This document shows positions 37,104-48,841 of a DNA stretch of 64,000 bases, piece after piece (within the stretch, counting starts at the first letter, position 1; each line of letters opens with the position of its first letter). The notes under the pieces are model-generated. The model saw only the letters and a program-made list of their open reading frames with translations. It was not told the DNA's origin and did no database searches. Source of the DNA: Caenorhabditis remanei (lineage: Eukaryota; Nematoda; Chromadorea; Rhabditida; Rhabditidae); assembly GCF_010183535.1 (NCBI RefSeq), contig NC_071329.1:16506879-16570878 (forward strand). The letters run 5' to 3'. The translations under genes were made by a program, and so were the position numbers.

Positions 37104-37458
37104 TTTTGTTGTTATTTGAAATGCTCTTCTTATTTCTGTTAACACCTCACAGGGGTGCGAGGGGTAAGGTCCGCAGCGAAAAGTTTTTGAATTTTTTACA
37201 GGTCGCGTTGCGTGCGCGTCGCGGTTTATATTGAAAGATTCGACAAATAAACTATAAATTTGAATTTTTCACTCGAACTGTTTTTCGGCACCGTGCTTTG
37301 TGCGACGAAGCGCGTTTCCGTACTGTAGATTTGTTGACTTTTATAATTATATAAGATCAAAATTAATCAATCACTGAAAAGCAGAAATAAGAAATAACTT
37401 TATTCAAAAACATTTATTGAAGCATTAAAAATAGAGACATGTCGAAGCGATTTTTATA

Positions 37459-39305
37459 TTATTGAAAAGAAATAGACTTTTCGAGGAGGTCCGCAATTAA
37501 TGACTTGTCCAAATCTTGAATATTCGCAGGAAGAATTGATCGTATTTCGGTGACAGATGTGATTTTAGCGAGACATTTCTTCTGAAATCAAAAATATGTG
37601 TTTTTATTTTTTAAGCTCATGCCTCACTTTCAATAATTCCAGATTGAAACGAGTAGACAATCGTAACTTCGATTTCAATGATTTCTTCGATTTTTTCAAC
37701 AGAAACTCTTCGCATTTACGAACGACCAATGGGGTGTCGTACATGTCGGCTACGAGAAGAATGCCTTCGACGGTGAATTCTGAGAAAAAATAAATTGATT
37801 GTCTTCAGAAAATGAAGAATATTACCATCAATCGCTTGTTCTCCATAAAGTATTTCCAGATATTTCTGAAAATCATCCTCATCTATTCCAGTCAATTTGA
37901 TTTCAGATTTCTTTGATTCTTGGAACTGTCCTAGCAAGAGTGTGTTGAAATACGGAGAATGAGTCGCGAGGTACTGAAATGAATATGTTTAAGAAAACCA
38001 TTTTGTTATATTTCACACTGACCAATTTTGAGACAAAAAACTTCTTAGCATTGATTACAAGGACAACATCAGAAAATTGTTTCATTGTTTCATCAAAATT
38101 TCTCAAATTTTCCTTGTAGATACCAGTTGTTCTCTTAATTTTCACCCTAATTTCCGCAGACAATTTGTGGTTGATACTGAAATCTTCTTCCAGCTTTTTC
38201 CACTCAATGAATTTGAGGATTCCCCATGATTCAGCCTTTCCGAAAACCGTGTTGTATCTGTTGCCAATTTTGTTCAATTTGAGCGATGACAACTTTGGTT
38301 CGAATTCAACGAAAATAGAATAATCTCCAATATCCGGGATCTTTTTATTATAGAGAAAGTATGCTAGATAATCGTTATTGCGTTGAATCAGCATTCGCCT
38401 GAAATACGAAAAACATTCGTTTCATATTAATGGAGCATTTCTATTACAACTGCGCCCCATCGCAAACAAGAGAGTATCGGCGGAGACGCAGAGTTTTTTT
38501 CTGACGCGAAACAGATGTTCACAATTTTTGACCTATTAGCACAAGCTTTCATAATTTCGTTGGCGATTTTCGAGAGAAAAGTATGAAAAACAGATCAAAA
38601 CTGTTGAAAATCTGTTTCGTGCCAGAAAAAAACTCTGCGTCTCTCGTTGATATTCTCTCGTTTGCAATGGGGCGCAGTTGTAAAAAGAGGTGGGCTGCTA
38701 ACCATTGAAATCCGAAATGCTCTTCTTCTTCACTAGACAATTTATTTTTATCCTTCAGACTTGAAACTTTTTCGAAAGTATGCTGCAACACGAAATATTT
38801 TCCATCAGTTGACATAACATCACTCGGAGTCTGAATAATATATGTAAGTCAAGGAGCAATGCAACGCTTAATTCGTACAGTTTGTTGAGAAGATGTAGTT
38901 GAGTTAATCGTGTCTTTGTTATCACTTGATTCTGATGAAGTTTCATTTGTAAGTGACTCCTCAATTTTATCAATTTTCAGTTTAATCAGTCCGAGATCCT
39001 TCGAAGATTTCTCCATTTTTTCTTCAGCTGAACGAAGTTTTTCGACGATTTCCAAATTAGATTTCTCGAGACTTTTCTGTTTTTCCAACAACTCTTGACA
39101 CATATTGTGAACGTTTTGAATTGTGGCGATCGGTTCTTCAATTCGAGGCTTCTAAAATTGATAATCGATAAGAAACTGAAAATAGTGATTTTATCAAATT
39201 CACCTCTTCATTACCATCCGTGTCAGTTGAAATTCGGCGGCGCTTCGATTTTGGACTACCCGGGTCATTGTTACCCAGAGTAACGTTATCGTTTTCTTCT
39301 GACAT
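37459..39305 (-). CDS. Coiled-coil MATH-BTB protein, gene A' (copy of gene A)
   Basis: It has the same seven-exon structure and nearly the same protein as gene A (11613-13215), starting MSEENDN and ending LLEKSISFQ. Differences are scattered single residues, for instance in the coiled coil and the MATH segment (GKAESWGILKFIEW). The Trp-splitting intron is longer because of an inserted palindromic MITE. All exons I checked stay open, so it may be functional. Confidence 0.85.
38444..38683. mobile_element. Palindromic MITE in gene A' intron 3
   Basis: The 240-bp insert starts TTACAACTGCGCCCCAT and ends with its inverse. It also contains inverted AGACGCAGAGTTTTTTTCTG-type segments. TA precedes the left end, but a matching TA is not clear on the right. 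It is absent from the source intron at 12554-12612, so it arrived after the duplication, unless it was lost from the source. Confidence 0.75.
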
Positions 39306-39512
39306 TATTCAGAAGAAGAAACCACCGAAGAAAAAGTTCAATATTTAAAGGAAATTGTGCGACAGGATTCAGATATACAAGGAAAATTGAAGCCTTAAAT
39401 TAAGAACGGTATAAATGAAGCAGGGGATAAATATGTTTTATGAAATTCGAGAGTTATATCGGAAATGAGAACAGAGTTCAGAAAGAGTGAAGAAACAACA
39501 AATTATAAGAAA

Positions 39513-40937
39513 TCAATGAAGAGAAATCGCCTTTGCCAAGAGCTCCCCCATTATTGATGGATCCAAGTCTTGAATACTACCGGGAAGAACAGATTTGATG
39601 TCAGCAATCGATTTGATCTCAGTGAGGCATTGTTTCTGTAAAAAACAATTTTATTTTAATTGTTATCAAGTTGAGAGTTTACCTTCAATGCTTCAAGATG
39701 GTATTTTGTGGCCATTTGCAACTTTTTCTTCAATGATTTCTTTGATTTTTCGAGTAAAAACTCCTCGCATTTGCGAATGACCAGAGGAGTATCGTACATG
39801 TCTGCCACAAGAAGAATTCCTTCAACAGTGAATTCTGGAAAAAAAGATCATCTTTGAATAATATTTTTAATCAATGATACCATCAATTGAGTATTCTCCG
39901 TAAAGAACTTCAAGATAGTTCTGAAAATCATCCGCATCGATTCCAGTCAGTTTGATTTCAGATTTCTTCGAATCGTTAAAATTTCCCAAAAACAAGGCTT
40001 TGAAGAATGAAGAATGCGCGGCGAGAAACTGAAAACTGCATTTATCAGTTTATTGTTGTTATTGAAAACTGACTAATTTCGAAACGTAGAATTTCTCTTC
40101 GTTGACAACTAGTACAACATCTGAGAATTCTTCCATTGTCTCGTCGAAAACTCTCAGATTATCTTTGTAAATGCCAGTTGTATTCTTGATTTTCACATGA
40201 ATTTCAGCCGTCAATTTATCATCCATAAGGAAGTCTTCATCCAATGCTTTCCACTCGATAAACTCTGCCCATCCCCACGAGGAGTTTAATTCAATTCCGT
40301 CGTTACAAAATGTTCTATTAGCTGTTTTCACGCAATTTTTGGCCCGGTTCGATATTATGATATGTTTCCGATTAGTCTCAATGGACCACTTTCCTCTTTC
40401 CAGCGATTGTGAGCAGAACAAATAGAATGAAAGATTCTCATTATTTCGGGTCACATACATCCTCCTAAAATTACAAATGTGAATTAAATATGCTCGGTAT
40501 CATACCATTCAACGCCAAAGTGCTCTTCCGGTTCTGACCACTGATATTCATTTTCGTTCATAGTTGAGACATTCTTGAAGACATGTTTTAGCATAAAGTA
40601 TTTTCCAGTCATTGGTATCTTTTCATTATGAATCTGCAAATTGTTACTATTTTTAAACTACAAATTTAACTTAGCATACAGTTGTTTCAGAAGAATCACT
40701 GGTAATCGACTGTGAAGATACATCAGTTTCCTCATCGATTTTGTTAGATTTTAGTTGAATTTCTTGAAGAATTTGATCTTGTCCCGATGATAGTTTCTGA
40801 ATTTCGGATTCGGTGGAGTGCAGCTTTTCGATGATCTCTATGTTGGTCTTCTCAAGATTCTTCTGTTTTTCCAGTAACTCTTGACAAATTTTGTGCATAC
40901 TTTGAACAGAAAAAATGAGAGCATCGATGGGATTTTT
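39513..40937 (-). pseudogene. Coiled-coil MATH-BTB gene B' lacking exon 1
   Basis: The exons correspond to gene B from the coiled-coil exon (40937 downwards) to the stop at 39513. Exon 1, with the initiator Met of gene B, is not here: the duplicated block ends within intron 1 at 40963. An internal Met in the coiled-coil exon (QSMHKICQELL) could start a shorter protein that keeps coiled coil, MATH and BTB. A codon-level difference restores a longer coiled-coil segment (LHSTESEIQKLSS) compared with gene B. Confidence 0.75.
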
Positions 40938-40970
40938 CTGAAAATGAAAGGGTAGATTATGAGTCGATAA

Positions 40971-41958
40971 TTTTATAGTCAAAACGAGGAACATTCTGGA
41001 ATCGGTTGGAAAATCGGAATCACTGAGAAGAACGGATTCGTTGCGATTCATTTGATCTGTAGTCATTCCACAAATGATGACAAATGGACCATTCAAACAG
41101 TCGACGACGAATTCAAAATGATTTCGATCAGTGGAAAAAGTTGCACGAAAAAAGTTAATCAATGCTTCAACGAGAAGTCGAAATCGAATGGATTCGATGA
41201 TTTCATTGCATGGGAAGAAATGGTTAAGAACTACGTTATTGATGACAATTTGGTTGTGGAGATTCATGTTAATCAAATGATAATTTCTGGAATCGAAAAG
41301 AGAAAATTGAAAGTGTTTGACGAGTCGATGAAGGAGTTCTCGGATGTCGTGTTGATTGTGGAGGATCAGAAGTTTTATGTCTCGAAGCTGGTAGGAAAAC
41401 CGAAAAAAAAAGAAAAATTCAAAATTGAAATATATTATTTCAGTATCTCGCCAGTCAATCCACGTATTTCGAAGCGTTTTTCTTGAGAAATTTCGAGGAA
41501 TCGAAGAAATCTGAAGTGACTTTAAATGATATCAACGCAAAGGATTTTCAGAATTTTCTCGAGTTGCTTCATGGAGAATCGCCGATCGATGGTAGAGCGC
41601 GTTTGAAAATTGTAGATGAAAACTAGAATTTCAGACAGCACAATCGAAGGAATCGTCCGTTTGGCGGATATGTATGATGCTAAAATGGCTGTGAGAAAAT
41701 GTGAACAATTTCTGATGGATAATTCTGGAAAAACGCTGAAAGAGAAGTTGCAAATGGCTCATCAATACCATTTGGAGAACTTGAAGGTAGCAACAGCGCT
41801 CTATTGATAATTCCCAATAATATTTATTTCAGATCAAATGCCTTTCCAACATCCAAAGTGCTGCAGAAATTCGTTCGGTCTTGACGTATGATCTTTCGAA
41901 AATGGATCCAACTGTCGTCGGAGCACTTCTTCAAAAAACTCTCGCACTTTTTAAATAA
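40971..41958 (+). pseudogene. MATH-BTB gene truncated at its 5' end
   Basis: The frame opens at about 40971, immediately beyond the duplication edge, in the middle of the MATH domain (EEHSGIGWKIGITEKNGF). It continues through MATH, BTB (FSDVVLIVEDQKFYVSKL, LASQSTYFEAFFLRNF) and the helical tail to a stop at 41958, with three GT-AG introns. The start codon and the first MATH strands are missing. Unlike its relatives it has no intron in the Trp codon. The loss of its 5' end is explained by the segmental duplication landing here. Confidence 0.8.
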
Positions 41959-42081
41959 GAATTGTTGTTTTTTTCTAATAAAAAGGAACAGGTTTTATTT
42001 AAAACAACGACAAAAAGAAAAATTTTGATACAAGAATAAAACGGTAAAATATTCAAAAATTCCTATCGATGAACTCGTACA

Positions 42082-43187
42082 TCATGGTAAATATGACAAC
42101 GCTTTCTGGAGAAGAGCCGCGACGACCGATGGATCCATTTCGCTGACGTCGTATGAGAGAACAGAGCGAATTCCAGCGACATTCTTGATTCTCGAGAGAA
42201 CTCCATCCTTAAAAAAACAACTTTTTATATCATCGCAATAGTCGGAAATGTACCTTCAAGTTATCCATATCGTACTGTTTTGCGATTTGTAACTTCTCTT
42301 TCAATGTCTTCACCGAGTACCTAATAAGAAATTCTTCGCACTTTTTGAGTGCAATTCCAGCATTATACATGTCAGCCAATTGAAGAATTCCATCGATTGT
42401 TTCATCTGTAAAAATGATCCTATGAAAAATTCAAGTATTCTGGAAGGTTCGAACCGTCAATCGGCGATTCTCCGTATATCAATTCCAGAAAGTTCTGAAA
42501 ATCTTCCGACTTGCAACCATCGAGTTTGATTTCTGGCTTTTTAGACCCCCTTTGCTTTTTCGAGAGAAGCGATTCAAAGTAAGTGGATTGTGAAGCGAGG
42601 AACTGAAAGATTTTATTGATTCAAATTGAACTCATACCCACACTTACCAATTTGGAGACATAGAAATTCTCATCTTCTACAGTCAATACGACATCTGAGA
42701 ATATATTCATTTTCGAGTCGAAATTTCTCAACTTCTTCTTCGCGATTCCAGTCATTTTTTTGATTCTAATATGACTTTCAATAGTGATATTTCCATCGGT
42801 CATAAATTTCGTCTCCATATCTTTCCATTCGATAAACTCTTTCCGTCCCAAACTAGTGTAGTTTCTACTACTCTCATACGTCAATTCGCTGTTTCTTCTA
42901 TCTATTTTTCCTCCTATCGAGATTAGTCTGACTTCCCAATCAATAGTAATCGACCATTCGGTGGTTTTAGGTTGATCACAATCCAAAAAATGAGAGAGAT
43001 ATCCATTTTTTCGACCGACGCACATTTTCCTGAATAAAATATATTTTCACTGCAAAAAAACGCTTCTACGTTACCATGGGACATTGAAATGTTCTTCCGT
43101 CGGACTGAATTGATAAGCGCCTTCTTTCAAATTCGGAACATTTTCGAAAACGTGTTTTAACACAAATACCTTCATCGGAGCTGTCAT
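42082..43187 (-). CDS. MATH-BTB protein without coiled coil, gene F
   Basis: It starts directly at the MATH domain (MTAPMKVFVLKHVFENV), so the N-terminal and coiled-coil exons of the other subfamily are absent. The Trp-splitting intron follows EEHFNVP. BTB contains FSDVVLTVEDENFYVSKL and LASQSTYFESLLSKKQRG; the tail ends LLQKALSYLP. Predicted size is about 300 residues. Role by family: substrate adaptor for CUL3 ligases. It is duplicated as gene F' just upstream. Confidence 0.85.
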
Positions 43188-43215
43188 TTCTGATATTCTG
43201 TGTTAATATTTTCTA

Positions 43216-43347
43216 TTGTCGCAACAAAAAAGTTCCGACATTTTTTCCCCCTCGGTGTTTGCGGACTCAAGCCAAAATTTGATAATTTTGGCTTGAGTCC
43301 GCAAACACCGACGAGGAAAAAATGTCGGAACTTTTTTATTTCGATAA
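43216..43347. mobile_element. TA-flanked palindromic MITE, 132 bp
   Basis: It is almost a complete hairpin: AGTTCCGACATTTTTTCC pairs with its inverse, and CTCAAGCCAAAATT pairs around a tiny loop at about 43280. The ends are TTGTCG and CGATAA, with TA duplicated at 43214-43215 and 43348-43349. It lies just upstream of gene F. Confidence 0.8.
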
Positions 43348-43472
43348 TAAAAGGTTCAATATTCAAGTGCGTTCGTGGCATTTTCTCGCGGCTACGCCAC
43401 TCGAGTTCACGTGAAAACTTTTTTGATGATAATTTGTATTTTTGGAGATGAAAATAAAAACGCGTTTTCTAC

Positions 43473-43584
43473 AAATATCCAAAGTGCTGCAGAAATTTGT
43501 TCGGTCTTGCCGTATGACCTATCGAAAATGGATCCAACTGTCGTCGGATCACTTCTTCAAAAACCTCTCGCACTTTTTCCATAA
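43473..43584 (+). pseudogene. Copy of the last exon of the truncated MATH-BTB gene
   Basis: It matches the final exon at 41832-41958 (SAAEI, SKMDPTVVG, then LALFP and stop), without any upstream exons. It marks the left end of the local tandem duplication that also produced gene F'. Confidence 0.75.
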
Positions 43585-43968
43585 GAATTGTTGTTTTTTT
43601 CTAAAAAAAAAGAAGCAGATTTTATTTATTCAAAACAACAACGAATCAACAAAAACAATAATTTTGAAACAAGAACAAAAAGATAAAACATTCAAGAATT
43701 CCTATCGATGAACTCGTGATTGCACATCATGGTAAATATGACAACGCTTTTTGGAGAAGAGCCGCGACGACCGATGGATCCATTTCGCTGACATCGTATG
43801 AGAGAACAGAGCGAATGTCTGCGGCATTCTTGATTCTGGAGAGAACTCCATCCTTAAAAAAACAAGTTTTTATAACATCGAAATAGTCGGAACTGTACCT
43901 TCAAGTTATCCATATCGTACTGTTTTGCGATTTGTAACTTCTCTTTCAATGTCTTCACCGAGTACCTA

Positions 43969-44143
43969 TTATGAATTCAATTTTATCTGTGCATGAGAAG
44001 ACCGCGCCGCACACACGCGGCGGCCACGCCCATTTTTTGCGACAGTGTTCAAAAATGGAACGCAGCGTTAAAATGTGAGTGGGCGTGGTCGCCACGTGTG
44101 TGCGGCGCGGTCTTCTCATGCACAGATAAAATTGAATTCATAA
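43969..44143. mobile_element. TA-flanked MITE (TTATGAATTC family), exon copy
   Basis: The 175-bp element runs from TTATGAATTCAATTTTATC to its inverse, with GC-rich inner arms (CGCGCCGCACACACGCGG). TA is duplicated at 43967-43968 and 44144-44145; gene F shows the empty site ACCTAATAAG. A related element is at 49762. Confidence 0.88.
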
Positions 44144-44406
44144 TAATAAGAAATTCTTCGCATTTTTTGAGTGCAATTCCAGCATTATACATGTCAGCCA
44201 ATTGAAGAATTCCATCGACTGTTTCATCTGTAAAAATGATATTTTGAAAAATTCAAGTGTTCTGGAAGGTTCGAACCGTCAATCGGCGATTCTCCGTATA
44301 TCAATTCCAGAAAGTTCTGAAAATCCTCCGATTTGCAACCCTCGAGTTTGATCGTAGCTTTTTTAGACTTTATCTGTTTTTTCGATAGAAGCGATTCAAA
44401 GAAAGT

Positions 44407-46479
44407 GGCAAATACTCATTTGCTTTGGAATCATTTGCTATTTGATCACTTGCTATATTTGTCTCATTTGCTATCACTGGATCGTTTGCTATATTTGTCT
44501 CATTTGCTATTTTCTCATTTGCTATAGTTGTCTCATTTGCTATTTTCCCCATTTTTCGAAATACTCATTTGCTATGAGTTGGATCATTTGCTATGAAGCA
44601 GATCATTTGCTATAAAATGCTCATTAGCTATGAGATGACTATTAAAAAATCCTAAAATCTCATCAAAATCACGATTTCAGCGGAATTTTCATGAAATTTG
44701 TGAACAGTACTTCATAATTGTTACTAGATTGAAAGTTTCAGAATTTCGAAGAATAGGAGAATAATGTCAGAAAAATTTCGATATCACGTTATCTACCCTA
44801 GAGTATGAGGAATTTATTTTTGGAAAATATTTTATTCAAGAAAATATATACAAATTAGGAGAAAATGTGATATGTCCTCCTTCGTCGAGATAAAATTTAT
44901 AAAATGGAAAACTGGATGAACGGTATCTGCTCATACGCTATGAGTGGCTGAAGGTGAGTTATGAAAATTCTAGTCCCTAGCGATGTGTAGTTCCTGTGGA
45001 AAGCTTCCACAGGTTCATCAACCAAATTTTTATTCATCCAATTTTGCATTTTCTTTCATTGTTTTTTTTGCAGAATTCAGAAAAAAAGATGATTAGAGGT
45101 GTCAACGCATCACAGACTAACTTTACAATATCTCAATTCTAGATTTTTTATTAGGATTTGATTTTTATAGCAAATGAGAAAATAGCAAGTGAGACAATAG
45201 CAAATGAGACGACACTCGGAAGCAGAAGTATAACAATGAGGTTATCGACAAAATGAGATGGTTCACAATACCTTCAAAGTATAGCTATACATGTTGATAT
45301 TAATCAGACTTGCAACGGGCCGGGCCGGGCCGGAATGAGAATTTCCAGGGCCCGGCCCGGCCCGGTCGGCCCGGAAGTTCAGTACTGAAAAAAATTCAAA
45401 TTTTTTTTTCGAAAATTTCCCGATTTTTTTTGAAAAATATTTCTTAAAAACAATTTTTTGTAGGTTTCGAAGGTTTTTAAAAATTATACTTGAGGAAAAA
45501 ATATGAAACATTTTCAGAAAATAAATTTTTGGACAAAAAATTGTAGTGAAAAAAGTTCAAAAATTCAAATCCGGGCCGACCGGGCCGGGCCGGGCCGGAG
45601 CTTTCTCGGCCCGGCCCGGAATCTTGCAAGTCTGATATTAATCTCTAAATGTTATACTTCTGCTTCCGAGTGTCGTCTCATTTGCTATTGTCTCACTTGC
45701 TATTTTCTCATTTGCTATAAAAATCAAATCCTAATAAAAAATCTAGAATTGAGATATTGTAAAGTTAGTCTGTGATGCGTTGACACCTCTAATCATCTTT
45801 TTTTCTGAATTCTGCAAAAAAAAACAATGAAAGAAAATGCAAAATTGGATGAATAAAAATTTGGTTGATGAACCTGTGGAAGCTTTCCACAGGAACTACA
45901 CATCGCTAGGGACTAGAATTTTCATAACTCACCTTCAGCCACTCATAGCGTATGAGCAGATACCGTTCATCCAGTTTTCCATTTTATAAATTTTATCTCG
46001 ACGAAGGAGGACATATCACATTTTCTCCTAATTTGTATATATTTTCTTGAATAAAATATTTTCCAAAAATAAATTCCTCATACTCTAGGGTAGATAACGT
46101 GATATCGAAATTTTTCTGACATTATTCTCCTATTCTTCGAAATTCTGAAACTTTCAATCTAGTAACAATTATGAAGTACTGTTCACAAATTTCATGAAAA
46201 TTCCGCTGAAATCGTGATTTTGATGAGATTTTAGGATTTTTTAATAGTCATCTCATAGCTAATGAGCATTTTATAGCAAATGATCTGCTTCATAGCAAAT
46301 GATCCAACTCATAGCAAATGAGTATTTCGAAAAATGGGGAAAATAGCAAATGAGACAACTATAGCAAATGAGAAAATAGCAAATGAGACAAATATAGCAA
46401 ACGATCCAGTGATAGCAAATGAGACAAATATAGCAAGTGATCAAATAGCAAATGATTCCAAAGCAAATGAGTATTTGCC
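44407..46479. mobile_element. Long fold-back element 2 with 9-bp target duplication
   Basis: The 2073-bp element begins GGCAAATACTCATTTGCT and ends with the inverse. AAAGAAAGT is duplicated at 44398-44406 and 46480-46488. Arms of about 0.85 kb match closely, and their outer parts contain many TCATTTGCTAT repeats, as in element 1. The centre is interrupted by a hAT MITE at 45305. Shared ends (GGCWAATWCTCATWTGC), repeat motif and duplication length place both fold-back elements in one family. Confidence 0.88.
45305..45634. mobile_element. hAT-type MITE, GGCCC-rich, copy 2 (nested)
   Basis: The 330-bp element begins CAGACTTGCAACGGGCC and ends GGAATCTTGCAAGTCTG. Its exact 8-bp duplication ATATTAAT lies at 45297-45304 and 45635-45642. 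It sits in the loop of fold-back element 2. Ends and GGCCC blocks match the copy at 6307. Confidence 0.9.
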
Positions 46480-47304
46480 AAAGAAAGTGGATTGTGAAGC
46501 GAGGAACTGGAAGTTTTATTGATTCAAATTGAACTCATACCCACACTTACCAATTTCGAGACATAGAATTTCTCATTTTCCACAGTCAATACAATATCTG
46601 AGAATATATTCATTTTCGAGTCGAAATTCCTCAACTTCTTCTTCGTGATTCCAGTCATTTTTCTGATTTTAATATGACTTTCAATAGTGATATTTCCATC
46701 GGTCATGAAATTCTTCTCCATATCTTTCCATTTGATAAAATCATCCCATCCCCAACTAGTGTAGTTGCTATTACTCTCATACGTCAATTCGCTGTTTCTT
46801 CTCTCTATTTTTCCTCCTATCGAGATTAGTCGGACTTTCCAATCAATAGTAATCGACCATTCGGTGGTTTTTGGTTGATTGCAACGCAAATAATAAGAGA
46901 GATATCCATTTTTTCGACCGACGCACATTTTCCTGAATTATACATATTTTCACTGCAAAAAAACGCTTCTACGTTACCATGAAACATTGAAATGTTCTTC
47001 TGTAGGACCGCATTGATACTCATTTTCTTTGAGATTTCTAACATCTTTGAAAACGTGTTTGAGCACAAATACCTTCACCGGAGCAGACATATCTGAAATT
47101 TAGAGTTCCTTTTCCAAGTTTTGTACAATTTAAGGAAAGAAATTCAAGACAGTGCGCTCAAATGAGAACATTAGAATTGTGAAAAATATAAAATATACAG
47201 AATCAGACACTGTAATAGAGAAGTACATTCAGAAACATCGAACTGTTGATGTTTAGTGTTCATTCGAGTATATAAAAAGAGAAAAATACAAATTTCAACA
47301 AATT

Positions 47305-48570
47305 TTATGGGAGAAGTGAGAGAGATTTCTGCAGGAGAGCACCAACGACCGATGGATCCATTTCACTAGTTGTGTATGACAAGACAGAACGAATGTCTTC
47401 AACAGTATTGATTTTGGAAAGGCAAGCCGTCTGAAAAATGGATTAACTATATTTATTAATTTCAGAGAAACACAACCTTCAAGTTTTCCAGCTTGTAATT
47501 TTTAGCCATTTGCAACTTCTCTTTCAATGTTTTTCCAGAATTATTCATCAAAAATTCTTCGCATTTTCTGATTGCAGTGGGAGCTTTATATTTGTCAGCC
47601 AAATGAACAATTTTATCGATTGTTTCTTCTGAAAATGAGTTGTCATCTGATTAATTTGATTTGTCACCTACCATCAATTGGTGACTCTCCGTAGATCAAT
47701 TCCAGAAAGTACTGAAAATCCTCTGATTTGCAGCCATCCAGTGTGATTTCTGATTTTTTAGACCCCCTTTGCTTTTTCGAGAGAAGCGATTCAAAGTAAG
47801 TGGACTGTGAAGCCAGAAACTCTCCGTAGATCAATTCCAGAAAGCACTGAAAATCCTCTGATTTGCAATCATCCAGAGTGGTATCTGGTTTTTCTGATTC
47901 TTCTTGTTTTCTAGTTAGAAGAGATTTGAAGTACGTTGATTGGTCGGCGAGAAACTGAAAATGAGAAAATTACTATTTGTGAACTGTAGGAAATGATCGA
48001 AGCTTACAAATTTTGAGATATGAAACTTCTCATCCTCCACAATAATTACCAAATCTGAATACTCTTCCATTGTCGCATCGAAATTTTTCAATTTCTTTCT
48101 CTTGATTCCGGTAATTTCGATAATTTTGACGTGAGTTTCAACAGTAATATGCTCATCAATCATATAATCTTTCTCCATTTTTTTCCAATCCAGAAACTTG
48201 CCCCATCCCCATGCATAGTTTTTCGTATTATACGTTAACGACGTGTGTAATTGATTCTTTTTTCCAGTCACTGTTATCAATTGTATGCTGAATTCAACAC
48301 GAATGGACTTGTTAGTTTTAAGTTGATCGCAATAAAGATAGACACCGAGAAATCCATCTCTCCGAACAACGGACATTTTCCTAAAAATTGTTTTTTTTAT
48401 CGATTGCCGTTTACGAAGCGTTTTTTAAATCAACAAAAATCCTCGTTGTTCTCTTACCATGGAATATTGAAATGTTCTTCTCTCGGACTGTACTGATAAA
48501 CGCCTTCTTTAAATTTCGGAACATCTTTGAAATCATGTCTCATCACGAATTCTTTGACCGGAGCTGTCAT
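47305..48570 (-). CDS. MATH-BTB protein with internally duplicated BTB segment, gene G
   Basis: It starts MTAPVKEFVMRHDFKDV and ends LLQKSLSLLP. The MATH half is normal and has the Trp-splitting intron. In the BTB exon (about 47685-47955) a segment of about 45 residues is present twice in frame: LADQSTYFKSLLTRKQEE...LELIYGE is followed at once by LASQSTYFESLLSKKQRG...LELIYGESPIDG. The second copy resembles gene F more than the first does, so it may have come by unequal exchange or conversion. The BTB fold with a duplicated middle may not be functional. Confidence 0.82.
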
Positions 48571-48841
48571 TTCTGTAATTTTTGGTTTTAGAAGGGATGA
48601 AAAATAAAAATTGTGAATTTTCAACAACGGAAAGCTAAAATAAGAATGTTTTTTCATCATTAAAATAAAAGTTTCAATTCGCAAAAGTCGTAAATAGATA
48701 TTTGTTTCAAACAAATGAAGTTTTTTGGGCATGAAAAAGTTTACATATTTAAAAATGATTAACAACAATTATTTATTTTAACACAAATTAACAATTAAAA
48801 AATCAACACAACAGGGAGCATATAACCTTTCGGAATTGATG

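Larger units (their letters stand above)
36866..40963. repeat. Segmental duplication, derived copy
   Basis: This is the direct repeat of 11008-14866. The left edge falls one base after the stop codon (36862-36864) of the broken gene. The right edge falls in intron 1 of the second MATH-BTB gene and abuts a 5'-truncated plus-strand MATH-BTB gene. The extra length is mostly the MITE at 38444. Confidence 0.85.
43727..47090 (-). pseudogene. MATH-BTB gene F' with two transposons in its exons
   Basis: It is the paralogue of gene F (MSAPVKVFVLKHVFKDV at 47090; last exon ending at 43727). The BTB exon is split by a 2073-bp fold-back element (44407-46479). The exon for the helical tail is split by a 175-bp palindromic MITE (43969-44143). 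Outside the insertions the exons remain close to gene F and I saw no other stops, so inactivation is recent. Confidence 0.88.

Noticed and set aside
40671..41276. 201-codon minus-strand ORF across the duplication junction
   Set aside because: Only the part below 40937 is a real exon (of B'). The rest is antisense to the truncated plus-strand MATH-BTB gene.
44407..46479. CRISPR-like appearance of evenly repeated TCATTTGCTAT motifs
   Set aside because: Repeats are short and irregularly spaced, sit in inverted arms of a transposon with a 9-bp duplication, and the genome is eukaryotic.
46334..46522. Open frame rich in IANETNIAN repeats (and its mirror at 44370-44552)
   Set aside because: It is the translation of the TCATTTGCTAT repeats in the arms of a fold-back element.
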